Shown here piece by piece: positions 9,788 to 21,400 of a stretch of DNA of 64,000 bases. Within the stretch, counting starts at the first letter, position 1. The number at the start of each line of letters is the position of its first letter. A model generated the notes under the pieces. That model was not told the origin of the DNA. It searched no databases and saw nothing but the letters and a program-made list of their open reading frames with translations. Both the position numbers and the translations under genes were made by a program. Origin of the DNA: Lantana camara (lineage: Eukaryota > Streptophyta > Magnoliopsida > Lamiales > Verbenaceae); contig CM074857.1 in assembly GCA_037501455.1 (NCBI GenBank), forward strand, positions 105,619,501 through 105,683,500, read 5' to 3'.

Positions 9788-12467
9788 ATGGCGCCGGCGG
9801 CGACAGACCATCCAACTCCGCCGTGCCACGTGGTGGCCGTGCCTTACCCCGGCCGTGGCCACGTCAACCCCATGATGAACCTCTGCAAGCTTCTCGCCGA
9901 GTCGAAGCCCCATCATCAGCTCCTCATCACCTTCGTCATAACAGAGGAGTGGCTCGACCTCATCGGCTCCGACGAGAAGCCGCCAAACATACGCTTCGCC
10001 ACCATCCCCAACGTACTGCCGTCGGAGAAGGATCGCGGCGCCGATATGCCGAGCTTCGTGAAGGCCACTCAGACGGAGATGGGGGAGCCGTTCGAGCGGC
10101 TGATGGACCGGCTCGACCCGCCGGTTAATTTCATCATCGCCGATACGTTTCTGGTGTGGGCGGTGGAGTACGGGAATCGGAGGAATATTCCGGTGGCGTC
10201 GCTGTGGGCGATGCCGGCGTCGGTGTTCTCGGTGTTTTACCATTTTGACCTCCTTGCGCGGAATGGACATCACCCGTTTGAGTTATCTGGTGAGTTGTAC
10301 TTGTAATAAGAGGAAATTGCATTTTTTGCCCCTAATAATATTATGTTCTCAATTTAGACCCGTTATTTTAATAATATGCATATTAGTCCCGTAGTATTTG
10401 ATTTATTGAAATGTTAGTCTATCGTTAAGTTGTGGATGGGAATTGTTGGATGTCCATTAACTTTTCTTTGGGTGAATTGCAAGGGAAGAATGCGTTTTTA
10501 ATTTTTTTGGATGAATAAAAATATTTCCATTATTTTGCATGAGAGTGATTTCTAAAAAAATTTATTTTTATGATATTAAATTATAAGGTTTTTTATTTTT
10601 ATTTTTATGCTCTCTACGAGATTACATAATTATAACTTATATCTAGTTAAATGAAAATATTACAAATTCTCCTTCGATGAGTTTTAAAAATTACAAATAA
10701 TATCTTTTCGTTAGGTTTTTGGTTAATTAATGGATGAACCGAACTTCTATTCTTAACTTAAAAGGTAAAATTAAAAAATTAATTTAATGTTAAAGTAACT
10801 TTAAAAATTAAATTGAATTTGAATATTTTATAAATAAATGATTTTTTTATTTTAAAAAGGTTTTAAATTGTGATAAAATGGTCGGTTTACTCAAAAAATA
10901 AGTTGAACCATAATGAAGTCTAACAATCTATAATTTTTGAAGCCGGTAAGGGTAGTTTATGAGGAAAAAACAACTTAAGCCATCAATATCAGATGAGTGA
11001 CTCGAAAGCTTAGATGGATAGACTAGCTGGGCGCTCATGAAGGAGGGCCCTCCCTTTTTTTTTTTTTTTTTTTTAACTTTCTATGTGAATTTTTAAATGT
11101 TAGATTGTTACATGCACTTTATAAAAAATTTTAAATTTTCATCTCCGTCATTTAGGTATAAACATTTGGCTAATTTCCCGTCTGAAATTGTTAATTTTCC
11201 GTTAAAAATTAGACATGTGTTAATACCTAAATGGTCGAGATGACAATCCGAAAATTTAAAAGTTCGAATAAAATTTAAAAGAACAATCATAATATGGGGA
11301 TAAATTATTTTTTCCTCGTAGTTTATAATATTTCTATCTAATCGGATGTCACTTGTAATTAATTATACAATCTCGTTAGAGGTGCAAATGCAAAAAATTA
11401 AAAAAATAAAATAAAATATATATATATATATATATATATAGGACTAAAAATTGAGAATTATGCACCAAAAAGTACAAATTTCTCTAACATTAAATGTAGC
11501 GTTATTCCTAAATTAAGTTATCATTGGCATAATCTAATTAATTACGTGCTCTCTCTTAAACTGTGTTGCAGAGAGAGGGGAGGAGCGAGTGGATTACATC
11601 CCCGGAATCCCTTCAATCCGTCTTGCCGACATTCCCACAATCGCCCAAACGAAGGATCAACGTCTCATTCGTCTCGCTCTTCGAGCATTCCCATACGTGC
11701 CCAAGTCACAATACCTCTTGATCTCCTCCATCTTTGAGCTTGAATCTCAAGCCATGCATGCTCTACAGCAAGAATTCTCATTCCCCGTCTACACCTTCGG
11801 CCCCGCCATCCCCTACTTCAACCTCCAGAAAGCCACCTCCTTTTCCGACGACGGTCAAATCGATCCCGACTCCGACTATTTCGAGTGGCTTAACGCACAG
11901 CCGACGAGCTCCGTGCTTTACGTCTCTCTGGGCAGCTTTCTCTCGGTGTCCAGCGCGCAGATGAATGAGATTGCCGTTGGGCTGCGCGAGAGCGGTGTTA
12001 GGTTCTTGTGGGTGGCGCGTGGGGAGGCCGCGAGGTTGGGGGAGAAATGTGGGCCGAACGGGAGGGTGGTGCCGTGGTGCCAGCAGCTGAAGGTGTTGTG
12101 CCACCCTGCTGTGGGCGGGTTCTGGACGCACTGTGGGTGGAACTCGACTATGGAGTGTATTTTTGCGGGTGTACCGATTATAGGTTTTCCGATCATGATG
12201 GACCAGACTACCGTGCGTAAGCATGTCGTTGAGGATTGGAAGACCGGGTGGGATGCCAAGAGGGGGTTGGCGCCGGGGGATTTGTTGAGGAGCGGGAAGA
12301 TTGTGGGGCTTGTGAAGAGGTTTATGGATTTGGAGAGTGAGGAGAGGAAGGAGTTGACGAGGAGGGCGAAGGAACTTCGGGAGGCGGTTCGTGGAGCGGT
12401 TTCCGATGGAGGGTCGTCGAAGGCCAACCTCAATTCTCTTCTTGATGATATTATGTCGTTCTGCTGA
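9788..12467 (+). CDS. UGT87A-like: UDP-glycosyltransferase, UGT87A-like, copy 1
   Basis: Predicted cytosolic family-1 glycosyltransferase moving a sugar, probably glucose, from UDP-sugar to a small acceptor; the acceptor is unknown. Exon 1 is 9788-10289 and exon 2 is 11572-12467, with a GT-AG phase-1 intron of 1282 bp. The product is about 465 aa, usual for the family. The N-terminal motif PYPGRGHVNPMMNLCK carries the catalytic His25, and IIADTF supplies the partner Asp. TEEWLDLIGS and FATIPNVLPSE are typical of UGT87A. The 44-residue PSPG box spans about residues 336-379 (WCQQLKVLCHPAVGGF, then HCGWNST, ending DQ), and the terminal Gln is usual for UDP-glucose users. Exon 1 is GC-rich compared with its surroundings. 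The intron is about ten times longer than in copies 2 and 3 because of a likely transposon. An upstream ATG at 9718 opens an overlapping frame. Arabidopsis UGT87A2 is linked genetically to flowering time, but function need not be conserved. Confidence 0.9.
10310..11490. mobile_element. probable MITE filling intron 1 of UGT copy 1
   Basis: The left part (about 10312-10365: GAGGAAATTGCATTTTTTGC, later TTCTCAATTTAGACC) is roughly the inverse of the right part (about 11438-11486: GGACTAAAAATTGAGAATTA, later GTACAAATTTCTC). The stretch between lacks genes. It includes an 18-T run near 11056 and a (TA)n run near 11418-11440. Copies 2 and 3 have introns of only 119 and 162 bp at this site, so about 1.1 kb here looks inserted. 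No clear TSD was identified. Confidence 0.5.
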
Positions 12468-12800
12468 TCAAGTTTGTAGCTTTGTTTCTTGCTTTCCTTT
12501 GATAATGGTGGTTTAGTTCGGCATTTCATATGTCAGTTTGTGTTGACAATGTACTGTTGTTCATTGCAATTGAAAATAATTTTATATTTGTCGTGTGATT
12601 AAGTCTTCCTATATTAACTGTATAGCTCAATTTGAAAGAGAATCAAGAATTTTTGGTTAATCGTGAACTTTATATAGTATGAATATTTATAGGGAATTGG
12701 AAAGTTTATTCGAAAGAGGATTTAATAAAATGCCTTGGGCAGCAGCTAGTGAGCTTCATTCAGTAGTCATATTTATGCAGATAACAAGAAGCCAACCAAT
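12468..12800 (+). promoter_or_regulatory. 3' flank of copy 1 and promoter of copy 2
   Basis: A 333-bp gap. TATATAG at 12671-12677 lies 124 bp before the ATG of copy 2. The last ~90 bp resemble the corresponding bases before copy 3 (GCATTGGGCA-, AGTCATATTTA-like words), showing that promoter and coding region were duplicated together. Confidence 0.5.
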
Positions 12801-14305
12801 ATGTCTCCGGCGAGATCTGAACCAATTCCGACACGCCACATGGTGGCGGTGCCGTATCCCGGCCGCGGCAACATCAACCCGATGATGAATCTCTGCAAAC
12901 TGCTCACCATCAATGCCAAAACTCACCTCCTCATCACATTCGTCATAACAGAGGAGTGGCTCGGCTTCATTGGCTCAGAGGAGAAGCCTCAGGGAATCCG
13001 GTTTGCTACGATACCTAATGTGCTGCCATCGGAGCTCGACCGTGCTGCCGACATGGCTGGCTTCCTGGAGGCTACTCAGACGAAGATGGCTGAGCCGTTT
13101 GAGCGGCTGCTTGACCGTCTCATCCCTGACGAGCCGCCAGTGGATGTTATCATTGCTGATACCTTCTTGAACTGGGCAGTTGACGTTGGGAATCGGAGGA
13201 ATATCCCGGTGACGTCGCTGTGGCCGATGCCGGCATCTGTTTTCTCAATACTTCACCATTTTGACCTCCTCTCTCAGAACAACCACTTTCCCTTTGATGT
13301 GACTGGTGAGTTTTTCTGACTTGAAGAAATATTTGGATTGTTTGATCGAAAACAGAGAAGGATTATTTGAACTGTGAAGAAACAAGTCTTTCTAATGCAC
13401 TGTCTTTATTTGAATGTGAGGCAGAACGAGGTGACGAACAAGTTGACTACATCCCCGGCATTGCTTCAATCCGTCTAGCCGATCTTCCTTCTATGGCTCA
13501 CCTGAAAGACCAACGACTCCTTCGTGTAGTTCTTCGTATTTTCACCGTCGTCCCCAAGGCACAGTATCTCCTATTCAACTCCACCCTCCAGCTCGAACCC
13601 CATGTTTTTGACTCATTAAGTAAGAGAGTTTCGATCCCGATTTACACTTTTGGTCCCATCATACCTCATTTCAATCTTGCAAGAAGCACTCCTTTTGCAT
13701 ACTCTGAATGGCTAGGCTCTCAACCTCCAGCTTCGGTTTTATACGTATCTTTGGGAAGTTTCCTCTCCGTTTCACGTGCCCAAATGGACGAAATCGCAGA
13801 TGGTGTGCGGGAGAGTGGTGTTAGGTTCTTTTGGGTGGTGCGGGGGGAGGCCACGAGGCTACAGGAGAAATGTGGGGACGTTGGTAGAGTAGTGCCCTGG
13901 TGTGAGCAATTGAAGGTGTTATGCCATCCATCTGTTGGTGGATTCTGGACGCACCGTGGATGGAATTCGACTCTAGAGGGTATTTATGCTGGCGTGCCCT
14001 TGATTACCCTTCCTATATTGGCTGATCAAATGACGATAAGCAAGCATGTGGTGGAGGATTGGAAAATCGGGTGGGATGCTAGGCAAGTGGCTAGCCCTGC
14101 GAGTGGTAATCTGCTTGGAGGTGCAGAAATTCGTGAGATGGTGAAGAGGTTCATGGATCGGGACAGCGCGACGAGGAGAGAAATGGAAAGAAGGGCGAGA
14201 GAGCTTTCGATGGTGGTTCGGAAGGGGGTGCTCGATCAAGGTATTGGGAATGGAGGGTGTTCTCAAATGAATCTTGTATCTTTTCTAAATAGTTTGGGGG
14301 TTTGA
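12801..14305 (+). CDS. UGT87A-like: UGT87A-like copy 2, active-site residues replaced
   Basis: Two-exon gene: exon 1 is 12801-13305, exon 2 is 13425-14305, with a 119-bp phase-1 GT-AG intron. The frame is open throughout and gives about 461 aa. The family hallmarks are present ([37 protein letters not shown], and a PSPG box at about residues 327-370). Two key positions differ. The catalytic His of PGRGH is Asn24 (codon AAC at 12870-12872; its neighbour copy 3 has CAC). PSPG residue 20, Cys in the other intact copies (HCGW), is Arg346 (codon CGT at 13955-13957). In plant family-1 UGTs the His deprotonates the acceptor, so this protein is probably inactive or very weak as a transferase. It could be a decaying paralogue or have a non-catalytic role. 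Closest relative in the window is copy 3. Confidence 0.85.
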
Positions 14306-15685
14306 GCGAGGAATGATGATGATCTACCTTGCTAAAGAACCCTTAATTGATGTGTGCTTATTGCATTGAAGAAATCTGCATTGTGAGAGCATACGAATGA
14401 GAGAGTTAAAATAAATGCTCATATTCAAATCTTTTTGATTGATATATTTGAATATGTAATGCATGGATACGGAGACAACGACATAGATATGATAATATAA
14501 ATTATTTTTTTTTAATTTTTCATATAAAAAGTATCAGATATAGATTCGATAAGACACGACAAAATAAAAAGGTTGCATCAAAATGGAAACCAAAACAGAG
14601 AGCATAACAAAGGTCCAAACTAAAGCAAAACACATAATCCAACATCAGCAAAATTAATTTAACGTCACTGTCATGCTAAATTAAACTATCCACCCGTAAA
14701 TTACGTCAAAGTTTATATTAATTTAACGTCATTGTCATCTACTATTTCCTTTTAGCTCAATTAGGCCAAACATATTGCCATTTATAGATATTTACGAATG
14801 TACCCTGAATTATGAAGAAAAAACGGATTCTTTATAAGGTTTGAAAAATTATGAGTTTCTCCCGACCTATTATTTACTCTATTAAATTTAATCGATTTTT
14901 TTTAATTAAAACCAAACCGAACCATATGAGGAATGGTTCGGTTTCAATTTAGTTTTCTAAAAACCGAAAAATCCGGTTAACCGAATCGAATTTTCGAATC
15001 AGTCCAAACCGACCGAGTGAACACCCTTGCCTAGAGTTTATAGATGTCTATTATTATTATTTTTTTTTTTTTGTAAATATTGGACATATATATTTATATT
15101 GAAATGTTATTTCACTATATTTAAAATAGATGCATTAGGAATTACAAACGTCTGAAATATTTGTTTAAATATTTTTAACGGATATTTATGTGAATTTAAT
15201 GTATTGTCCGATGTTGATGTCGGGTTATGGTTTTCTATTTCGGGAAAAAATGTTATTTCAAATTAATGAACAAAATTTAAATAAACTTATACAAAATATA
15301 TGTAAAACTAATATATAAGCATAATGTGGAATATGTAATTTTTTTAACATATTTTATAGGAATAAATATACATGAAATATAAATTTCAATTCATAAATAT
15401 AGATAAAATATAAATATTGGACTAAACTATAAGTTTCTAAATTTAAAAATATGATTTTAACCAACATTATAAATATACTTACACTTTCAACATTGTTATA
15501 ATATATACCCAATGATATTTTTAAAAATATTATTTTTGTAAGAATCAAAATTTAACATCATAGCTAAAAGGAAATATTCGCAAAGAATATTTAGTAAACT
15601 GCATTGGGCATTATCTAACTTGTTAGCCTCATTTAACAGTCATATTTAGTCGGCAGAAAACAAGAAAACAATCAAGTCAACTCAT
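14306..15685. other. intergenic between UGT copies 2 and 3
   Basis: AT-rich and without a gene. About 14915-15030 holds GGTTCGG / AACCGAACC words and GAACACCCTTGCC, which looks like one end of an old DNA transposon; I could not find its partner. The final ~90 bp before 15686 are homologous to the region before copy 2. Confidence 0.5.
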
Positions 15686-17227
15686 ATGTTTCCGGCGGGA
15701 TCCGAACCAAATCCCACCCGCCACGTGGTGGCGGCGCCGTATCCCGGCCGCGGCCACATCAACCCCATGATGAATCTCTGCAAACTGCTCACCATCAACG
15801 CCAAAACTCACCTCCTCATCACCTTCGTCATAACAGAGGAGTGGCTCGGCTTAATCGGCTCGGAGGAGAAGCCTCCAAGAATTCGTTTTGCCACAATCCC
15901 CAACGTTCTGCCGTCGGAGCTCGACCGCGCCGCCGACATGACCGACTTCCTGGATGCTACTCAGACGAAGATGGCTGAGCCGTTTGAGCGGCTGCTTGAC
16001 CGGCTTCAGCCGCCGGTGGATGTTATCATTGCTGATACCTTCTTGAACTGGGCTGTTGATGTTGGGAATCGGAGGAATATTCCGGTGGCGTCGCTGTGGC
16101 CGATGCCGGCGTCCGTTTTCTCGATATTTTATCATTTTGACCTCGTCTGTGAGAACGGCCACTTTCCCTTTGATATATCTGGTGAGTTTTTCGACTTGCA
16201 GAAATGATGGATTATTTGACATAGTTTAGAGAAGGATGGGAATGAGTACATATCAGTTTCATGGTTTTACTTCGAAGATGTGAATTTGAACTGTAAAGAA
16301 ACAAGTCTTGCTAATGCACTATCTTTGTTTGAATGCGGGGCAGAACGAGGTGAAGAACGAGTTGAGTACATCCCCGGCATTCCTTCAATCCGTCTAGCTG
16401 ATCTTCCTACTCCGTTTCTCCGGAAAGAGTACCACCGCCGCCTTCGCATAATTCTTCGTATTTTCTCCCTCGTCCCGAGGGCACAATATCTCCTATTCAA
16501 CTCCACCCTCGAGCTCGAACCTCATGTTTATGATGCCTTAAGTGACCGAGTTCCGACCCCGATATACACTCTTGGCCCTATCATACCTCATTTCAATCTT
16601 GCAACGAGTACCCCTTTCGCATACTCTGAATGGCTGGACTCTCAGCCTCCGGCATCGGTTTTATATATATCTTTGGCAAGTTACATCTCTGTTTCGCGTG
16701 CCCAAATGGATGAAATTGCGGATGGTCTGCGGGAGAGTGGCGTTAGGTTCCTATGGGTGGTGCGGGGGGAGGCCACGAGGCTGCAGGAGAAATGTGGGGG
16801 CGTTGGTAGGGCAGTGGCTTGGTGTGAGCAATTGAGGGTGTTATGTCATCAATCTGTTGGTGGATTCTGGACGCACTGTGGATGGAACTCGACAATGGAG
16901 GGTATTTATGCTGGCGTGCCATTGATTACTCTTCCTCTATTGGCTGATCAGACGACGATAAGCAAGCATGTGGTGGAGGACTGGAGAATCGGGTGGGATG
17001 CTAGGCGAGAGGCTAGACCTACGAGTGGTAGTCTGCTTGGAGGTGCGAAAATTTGTGAGATGGTGAAGAGGTTTATGGATTTGGAAAGCCCGACGAGGAG
17101 AGAAATGGAAAGAAGGGCGAGAGAGCTTTCCGCGATAGTTCGAAAGGGGGTGCTCGATCAAGGTATTAGGGATGAATGGTGTTTTAGGATGAATCTTGGA
17201 TCTTTTCTTAATGTTTTGGGAGCTTGA
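15686..17227 (+). CDS. UGT87A-like: UDP-glycosyltransferase, UGT87A-like, copy 3
   Basis: Exon 1 is 15686-16181 and exon 2 is 16344-17227, with a 162-bp phase-1 GT-AG intron; the product is about 459 aa. The catalytic His24 is in [12 protein letters not shown] and the partner Asp in IIADTF. The PSPG box is about residues 325-368 (WCEQLRVLCHQSVGGF, HCGWNST, ending DQ), so UDP-glucose is the likely donor. The ATG at 15686 aligns with that of copy 2 (MFPAGSEP against MSPARSEP). Differences from other copies are Ala277 in the conserved SLGS loop (here SLAS, codon GCA at 16676-16678) and Gln for Pro in the PSPG HP pair. Arabidopsis UGT87A2 has neither residue in that form, but HP is not strict in the family. 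Probably functional; acceptor unknown. Confidence 0.9.
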
Positions 17228-17571
17228 ATGAGGAATGAGGACAATTTACCTTGTTGAGAACCCTTAATAGATATGTGCTTACCGTATTGAAAGATATCTA
17301 CATTAATCATATTAGATTTCTTGTTTTGATCATGTTTTATCTCTTACTTCATTCATTCATACATGCCAAAGACCTTTCATCATTTCAGAAAACAGGCATT
17401 TTCGTCTGTAAGCAAGAATATTTAGCCTATATTGTAAGGAGGAGGCAATGTTCATGTTTATTTAAAAGATGAGGAGGTATTTTGGTAATTAAAAAAATTC
17501 AGGGTGAATTGCTAATTGAAAATTAAGAAATTTTTTCATCTCTCCGATGCTTTAATAGTTTAATAATCCAA

Positions 17572-17609
<38 letters not shown>
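17228..17609. other. 3' flank of UGT copy 3 and (TA)n run
   Basis: No gene. The downstream region is AT-rich and ends in a TA microsatellite at about 17577-17609, directly beside the following MITE. Confidence 0.6.
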
Positions 17610-17611
<2 letters not shown>

Positions 17612-18199
17612 GTGAATTCTTATCCTTTGGGTCATTGGACGCTTTGCCCCCCATCCTAATTTCATTTTGGGTGATTAACCTTTTAAAACGTAACCCTTAA
17701 TTAACCCATTTTAAACAATTCTAGAGGAATATTCTATTCAAGTAGAACTTTAACCATTGATTTCTCTTTCATCATGGCGGCCCAAGAGTCAAGACCACTA
17801 ACAACGTGTTTCTCTCTTCAAGAAGAACAAAATTAATTTCTCAATTGACCCTATTGGTAGCTGAAAGTATTGAAATTCGGTTGCAAAGCTTCGTCAACGT
17901 TATGCCATTTTTTACCCGCGATTCCTCTTTCGCTGGTTGTCAGATTTTAATTTTAAAACCACCGTTTTGTTCTTTGTGTCGAAATTTTCGATTTGATGTA
18001 TAATATTAACACGTTTGAAATTTGATTTATACAAATTTAACTTTATAAATCATGAAAAAAATAAATAAATAATCCCCAAGATTTCATCGAAAAGAGGTAA
18101 ATGTTAAGTTTTAAAAAAGTTGGAGAATTAATTGTCTAAAATGAAATGATTGGGGGCAAAACGTCCAATGACCCAAGGACGGTTAAGTGGAATCAACTC
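17610..18199. mobile_element. MITE upstream of UGT copy 4
   Basis: The 590-bp unit has inverted ends of about 60 bp. The left arm contains TTGGGTCATTGGACGCTTTG and the right arm its complement, CAAAACGTCCAATGACCCAA. The outer words are GGGTGAATTC and GAATCAACTC. It is flanked by (TA)n on the left and (CT)n on the right, which hides any TSD. No transposase. Its right end is 264 bp before the ATG of copy 4, followed directly by CTATAAATG (about 18209-18217), which could be that gene's TATA box. Confidence 0.75.
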
Positions 18200-18463
18200 T
18201 CTCTCTCTCTATAAATGAAGTCATGGCCGCCTTGTTTTACTCAAATTTATTTATTTATTTTTCGATAATCTTGCAACTTTTGTTACTCAACTTGGTCAAA
18301 AATGTAATAGAAGTCCAAATTAGTACAATATTTTGTGGTTGCAATGAATTTAGATTTTTGAGAGCTAGAAAGACCAAACTTAAAGAGTTAAGAATGTTTC
18401 TCCCGCTGTTATTAAAGAGCTCGGATCGATAAAACCATACTCATATCAACCACCAATATCTCC

Positions 18464-21400
18464 ATGGCGGCCCTCTCAACCGCAACACTCCACGTGGTGG
18501 CGGTGCCGTACCCCGGCCGCGGCCACATCAACCCCATGCTCAACCTATGCAACGCGGTGGCCGAAAACGGTTTCACCGGCGACGACCTTTTGGTAACCGT
18601 CGTCATCACAGAGGAATGGCTCGACTTCATTCGCTCCATAGAGAGGCCGGATAACATGGTCTTCGCCACCATCCCTAACGTCGTGCCATCCGAGCATGTC
18701 CGCGGAGATGATATACATGGGTTCGTCACCGCGGTGATGACCAAAATGGAAGAGCCGTTCGATCGGCTTCTGGACGAGCTAAACCTACCGGCACCACCAA
18801 CACTTATCATAGCCGACGCTTTCTTGCCGTGGGCGGCTGAAGTGGCGGGGAGGAGGAATATTCCGGTGGCGTACATGTGGACTATGTCGGCCTCGGTTTA
18901 CACGGTGTTTCACCATTTTGACCTTCTAGTTCAGAATGGACACTTTCCTATTGATTTTCCAGGTAAGTTTAATAAATTAATAGTGGGGTTAGGTATTCTT
19001 TTGTTTGTTTTTCTTTAGTAATTAAATAAAACTTAGGGAACATTATTAGACTTTCTTATGTTATTATTTGATTCAAGATTTTATTTATTTATATGTTACA
19101 TTTTCATATTGTAATAATTACTGAGGATAATTTATTATCATAAAATAATAATGAAAATAATGATCCAAAATTCATACTATATGAAATTAGCGATTTCAGT
19201 TCCATATATATTAAAAATAGTAAAAAATCAAGCATGATTATGGAAAACTAGATATATATAAAACATTTTCATGAAATGACCTTATGAAAAATTCTAATCT
19301 AAATCCGATTTGACTGAGAATCCAACCAATTATAATGGCAAATGCATTATACTTGCTATTTGATTTGTCACTCGTCCTAAATTTTCTACCATTTTCACGA
19401 TAAGTATAAAATACCCATCCTTCATTATACCGATATGGTCGAACCAAATTCAAACTAGAATTACCCTAAAATTATGTGCAGCTAGACTGCTAGAGTGGTA
19501 GACAGAGCCACATTCAGGAATAGGTGGAGGCGGCGCCCGTCCCTCCCTAGTCTTTGTGGCCTTAAGATTTTTTTCTATACATATATAGATTCATAATCTT
19601 TAACTAGTAACCCTGCACTCTCATTGCGCGTGCAAATAAAATAATAATTATTATTTAGGTATATATTAAATTGAATTCTTCATGTTAATCTTTATTTAGT
19701 AATTTTCTTTAATATAATTATAATTTATGATAAATACATAAATAAAAATATAATAAAATAATATCACATTAGTAGAAAATGATAGTTAAAATAGAAATTT
19801 AAAAATAGGAGAAAAAAGATAAAAAAAATATAATAGAAAAAATCAGAATGAGTTTAGAAAAATAAAAAAAAAAGAGTAAAGAGATAAATTAAAAGGCAAT
19901 ACTGTGTGAGAGTGGTGGAAAAAAAAACAAATAAAAAAGAAAAGAACTTTAGAATGAAGAGAAAGCTGTTAATGAAGTAGTGGAAAAAAAAAACTAATAG
20001 AAAATAAATTATTTTAGAAGTCCAAGAGACTAAACTTGAGTTTCTGACTTAATAGATAGTATAGATTTTAATATGTAAGATTTAAAAATTAGTAATTTTA
20101 GCCCCTTACATATCAATCTAAAGATTGGATTTCCTGTATTTTATTTTTTATTTTACTTATCAGTAAATTGATAGATCAATACACTTAAAGGGTGTGATTG
20201 AATAAAACATAATACGAAACGGAAAATTCTAGCCTAGATCCGGCTTGGCCGGACCCAACCAATTAAAAAGACAAGTGTATTACACTTGCCATTTGATTGT
20301 TCACTCTCCCCAAACTTTCCACCAACCACACGACAAGTGTAAAACACTCGCTCCCTCGTTACACCGGAACACTTAATTAAAATATGAAATCGGATGCCGT
20401 CGCCCATCAATATGGCCCTATTTTAACGAGAATCCTGTTTCCGTCCCTGCGCATAATATCAATCATCAGTTGGCTAATTGTAAGCCCTTCTCTTTTACGA
20501 ATTTTCGCAGTCAATGGAGATGCAAGAGTTGACTACATTCCAGGGCTCTCTCCAACTCGTCTCGTGGATCTTCCAACACTCTTGAGGGACGAGGAAAAGA
20601 CTCCAATTTACATGAAGCTGCTCCCACAAGAGTCTAAAACAAAATACCTCATCTTCACTTCTATATATGAACTCGAATCCCAGGTTCTTGATGCTCTCAA
20701 GCAGAAATCTGGATTTCCAATCTACAACATTGGCCCTGCCACTTCATATGTCAAGCTCCAAGACATGTTCGACTCCAATCTTGATCATCAACACAGGGCT
20801 GCCTACTTGAGATGGCTGGACCTTCAGCCACACGGCTCGGTTCTATACGTTTCGCTAGGTAGCTTCCTATCGGTTTCGAGGGCTCAAATGGAGGAGATTG
20901 CTAGCTGGTTGCGCCAAAGTGGCGTTAGGTTTTTGTTGGTGGCTCGTCGTGAAACGTCTCGCTTGCAGGTGAATTTTTGAAATTATTTTACTTTTTGTCC
21001 TCGAAAATTTAAAAACAGTGGTAAACTCTGTACTAGTTGGTTTATATATGTCACATGAGGGACTTGGATCTCTTGTTTCAATTTTGACATAATACGGTAA
21101 AAAGAAATAATATATTGAGGGGTTATTTAATATTTATTTTGTCGACTACAATTGACCTAAACAATGTTTAACTACACAAAATTAATAATAAATTTTTTTT
21201 CTTTAATATATAGGAGATGTGTGGGGAGAAGGGGTTGGTCGTGGCGTGGTGTGATCAACTAAGGGTCCTATCTCATCCCTCTGTGGGGGGATTCTGGTCG
21301 CACTGTGGATGGAATTCGACTAAAGAAGCTGTGTTGGCAGGCGTGCCAATGCTCACCTCACCAATATTAATGGATCAAGTGCCTAACGCGAAGGCCATCG

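Noticed and set aside
9674..10273. Long minus-strand and off-frame ORFs over UGT exons (also 11778-12529, 13973-14266, 15851-16222, 16937-17161, 18412-18876, 46597-47195)
   Set aside because: They are shadows of GC-rich coding exons: low-complexity Arg/His/Pro-rich peptides with no domain, while the plus frame encodes clear UGT motifs.
13367..13424. Exon 2 of UGT copies 2 and 3 starting at the in-frame ATG upstream
   Set aside because: Conserved acceptors (GGCAG) at 13424 and 16343 and phase-1 joining to exon 1 give continuous family homology; the upstream part is intron.
20384..20980. Separate gene starting with ATG at 20384
   Set aside because: The first ~40 residues are intron and transposon sequence; homology with the other UGTs begins exactly at the acceptor before 20511.
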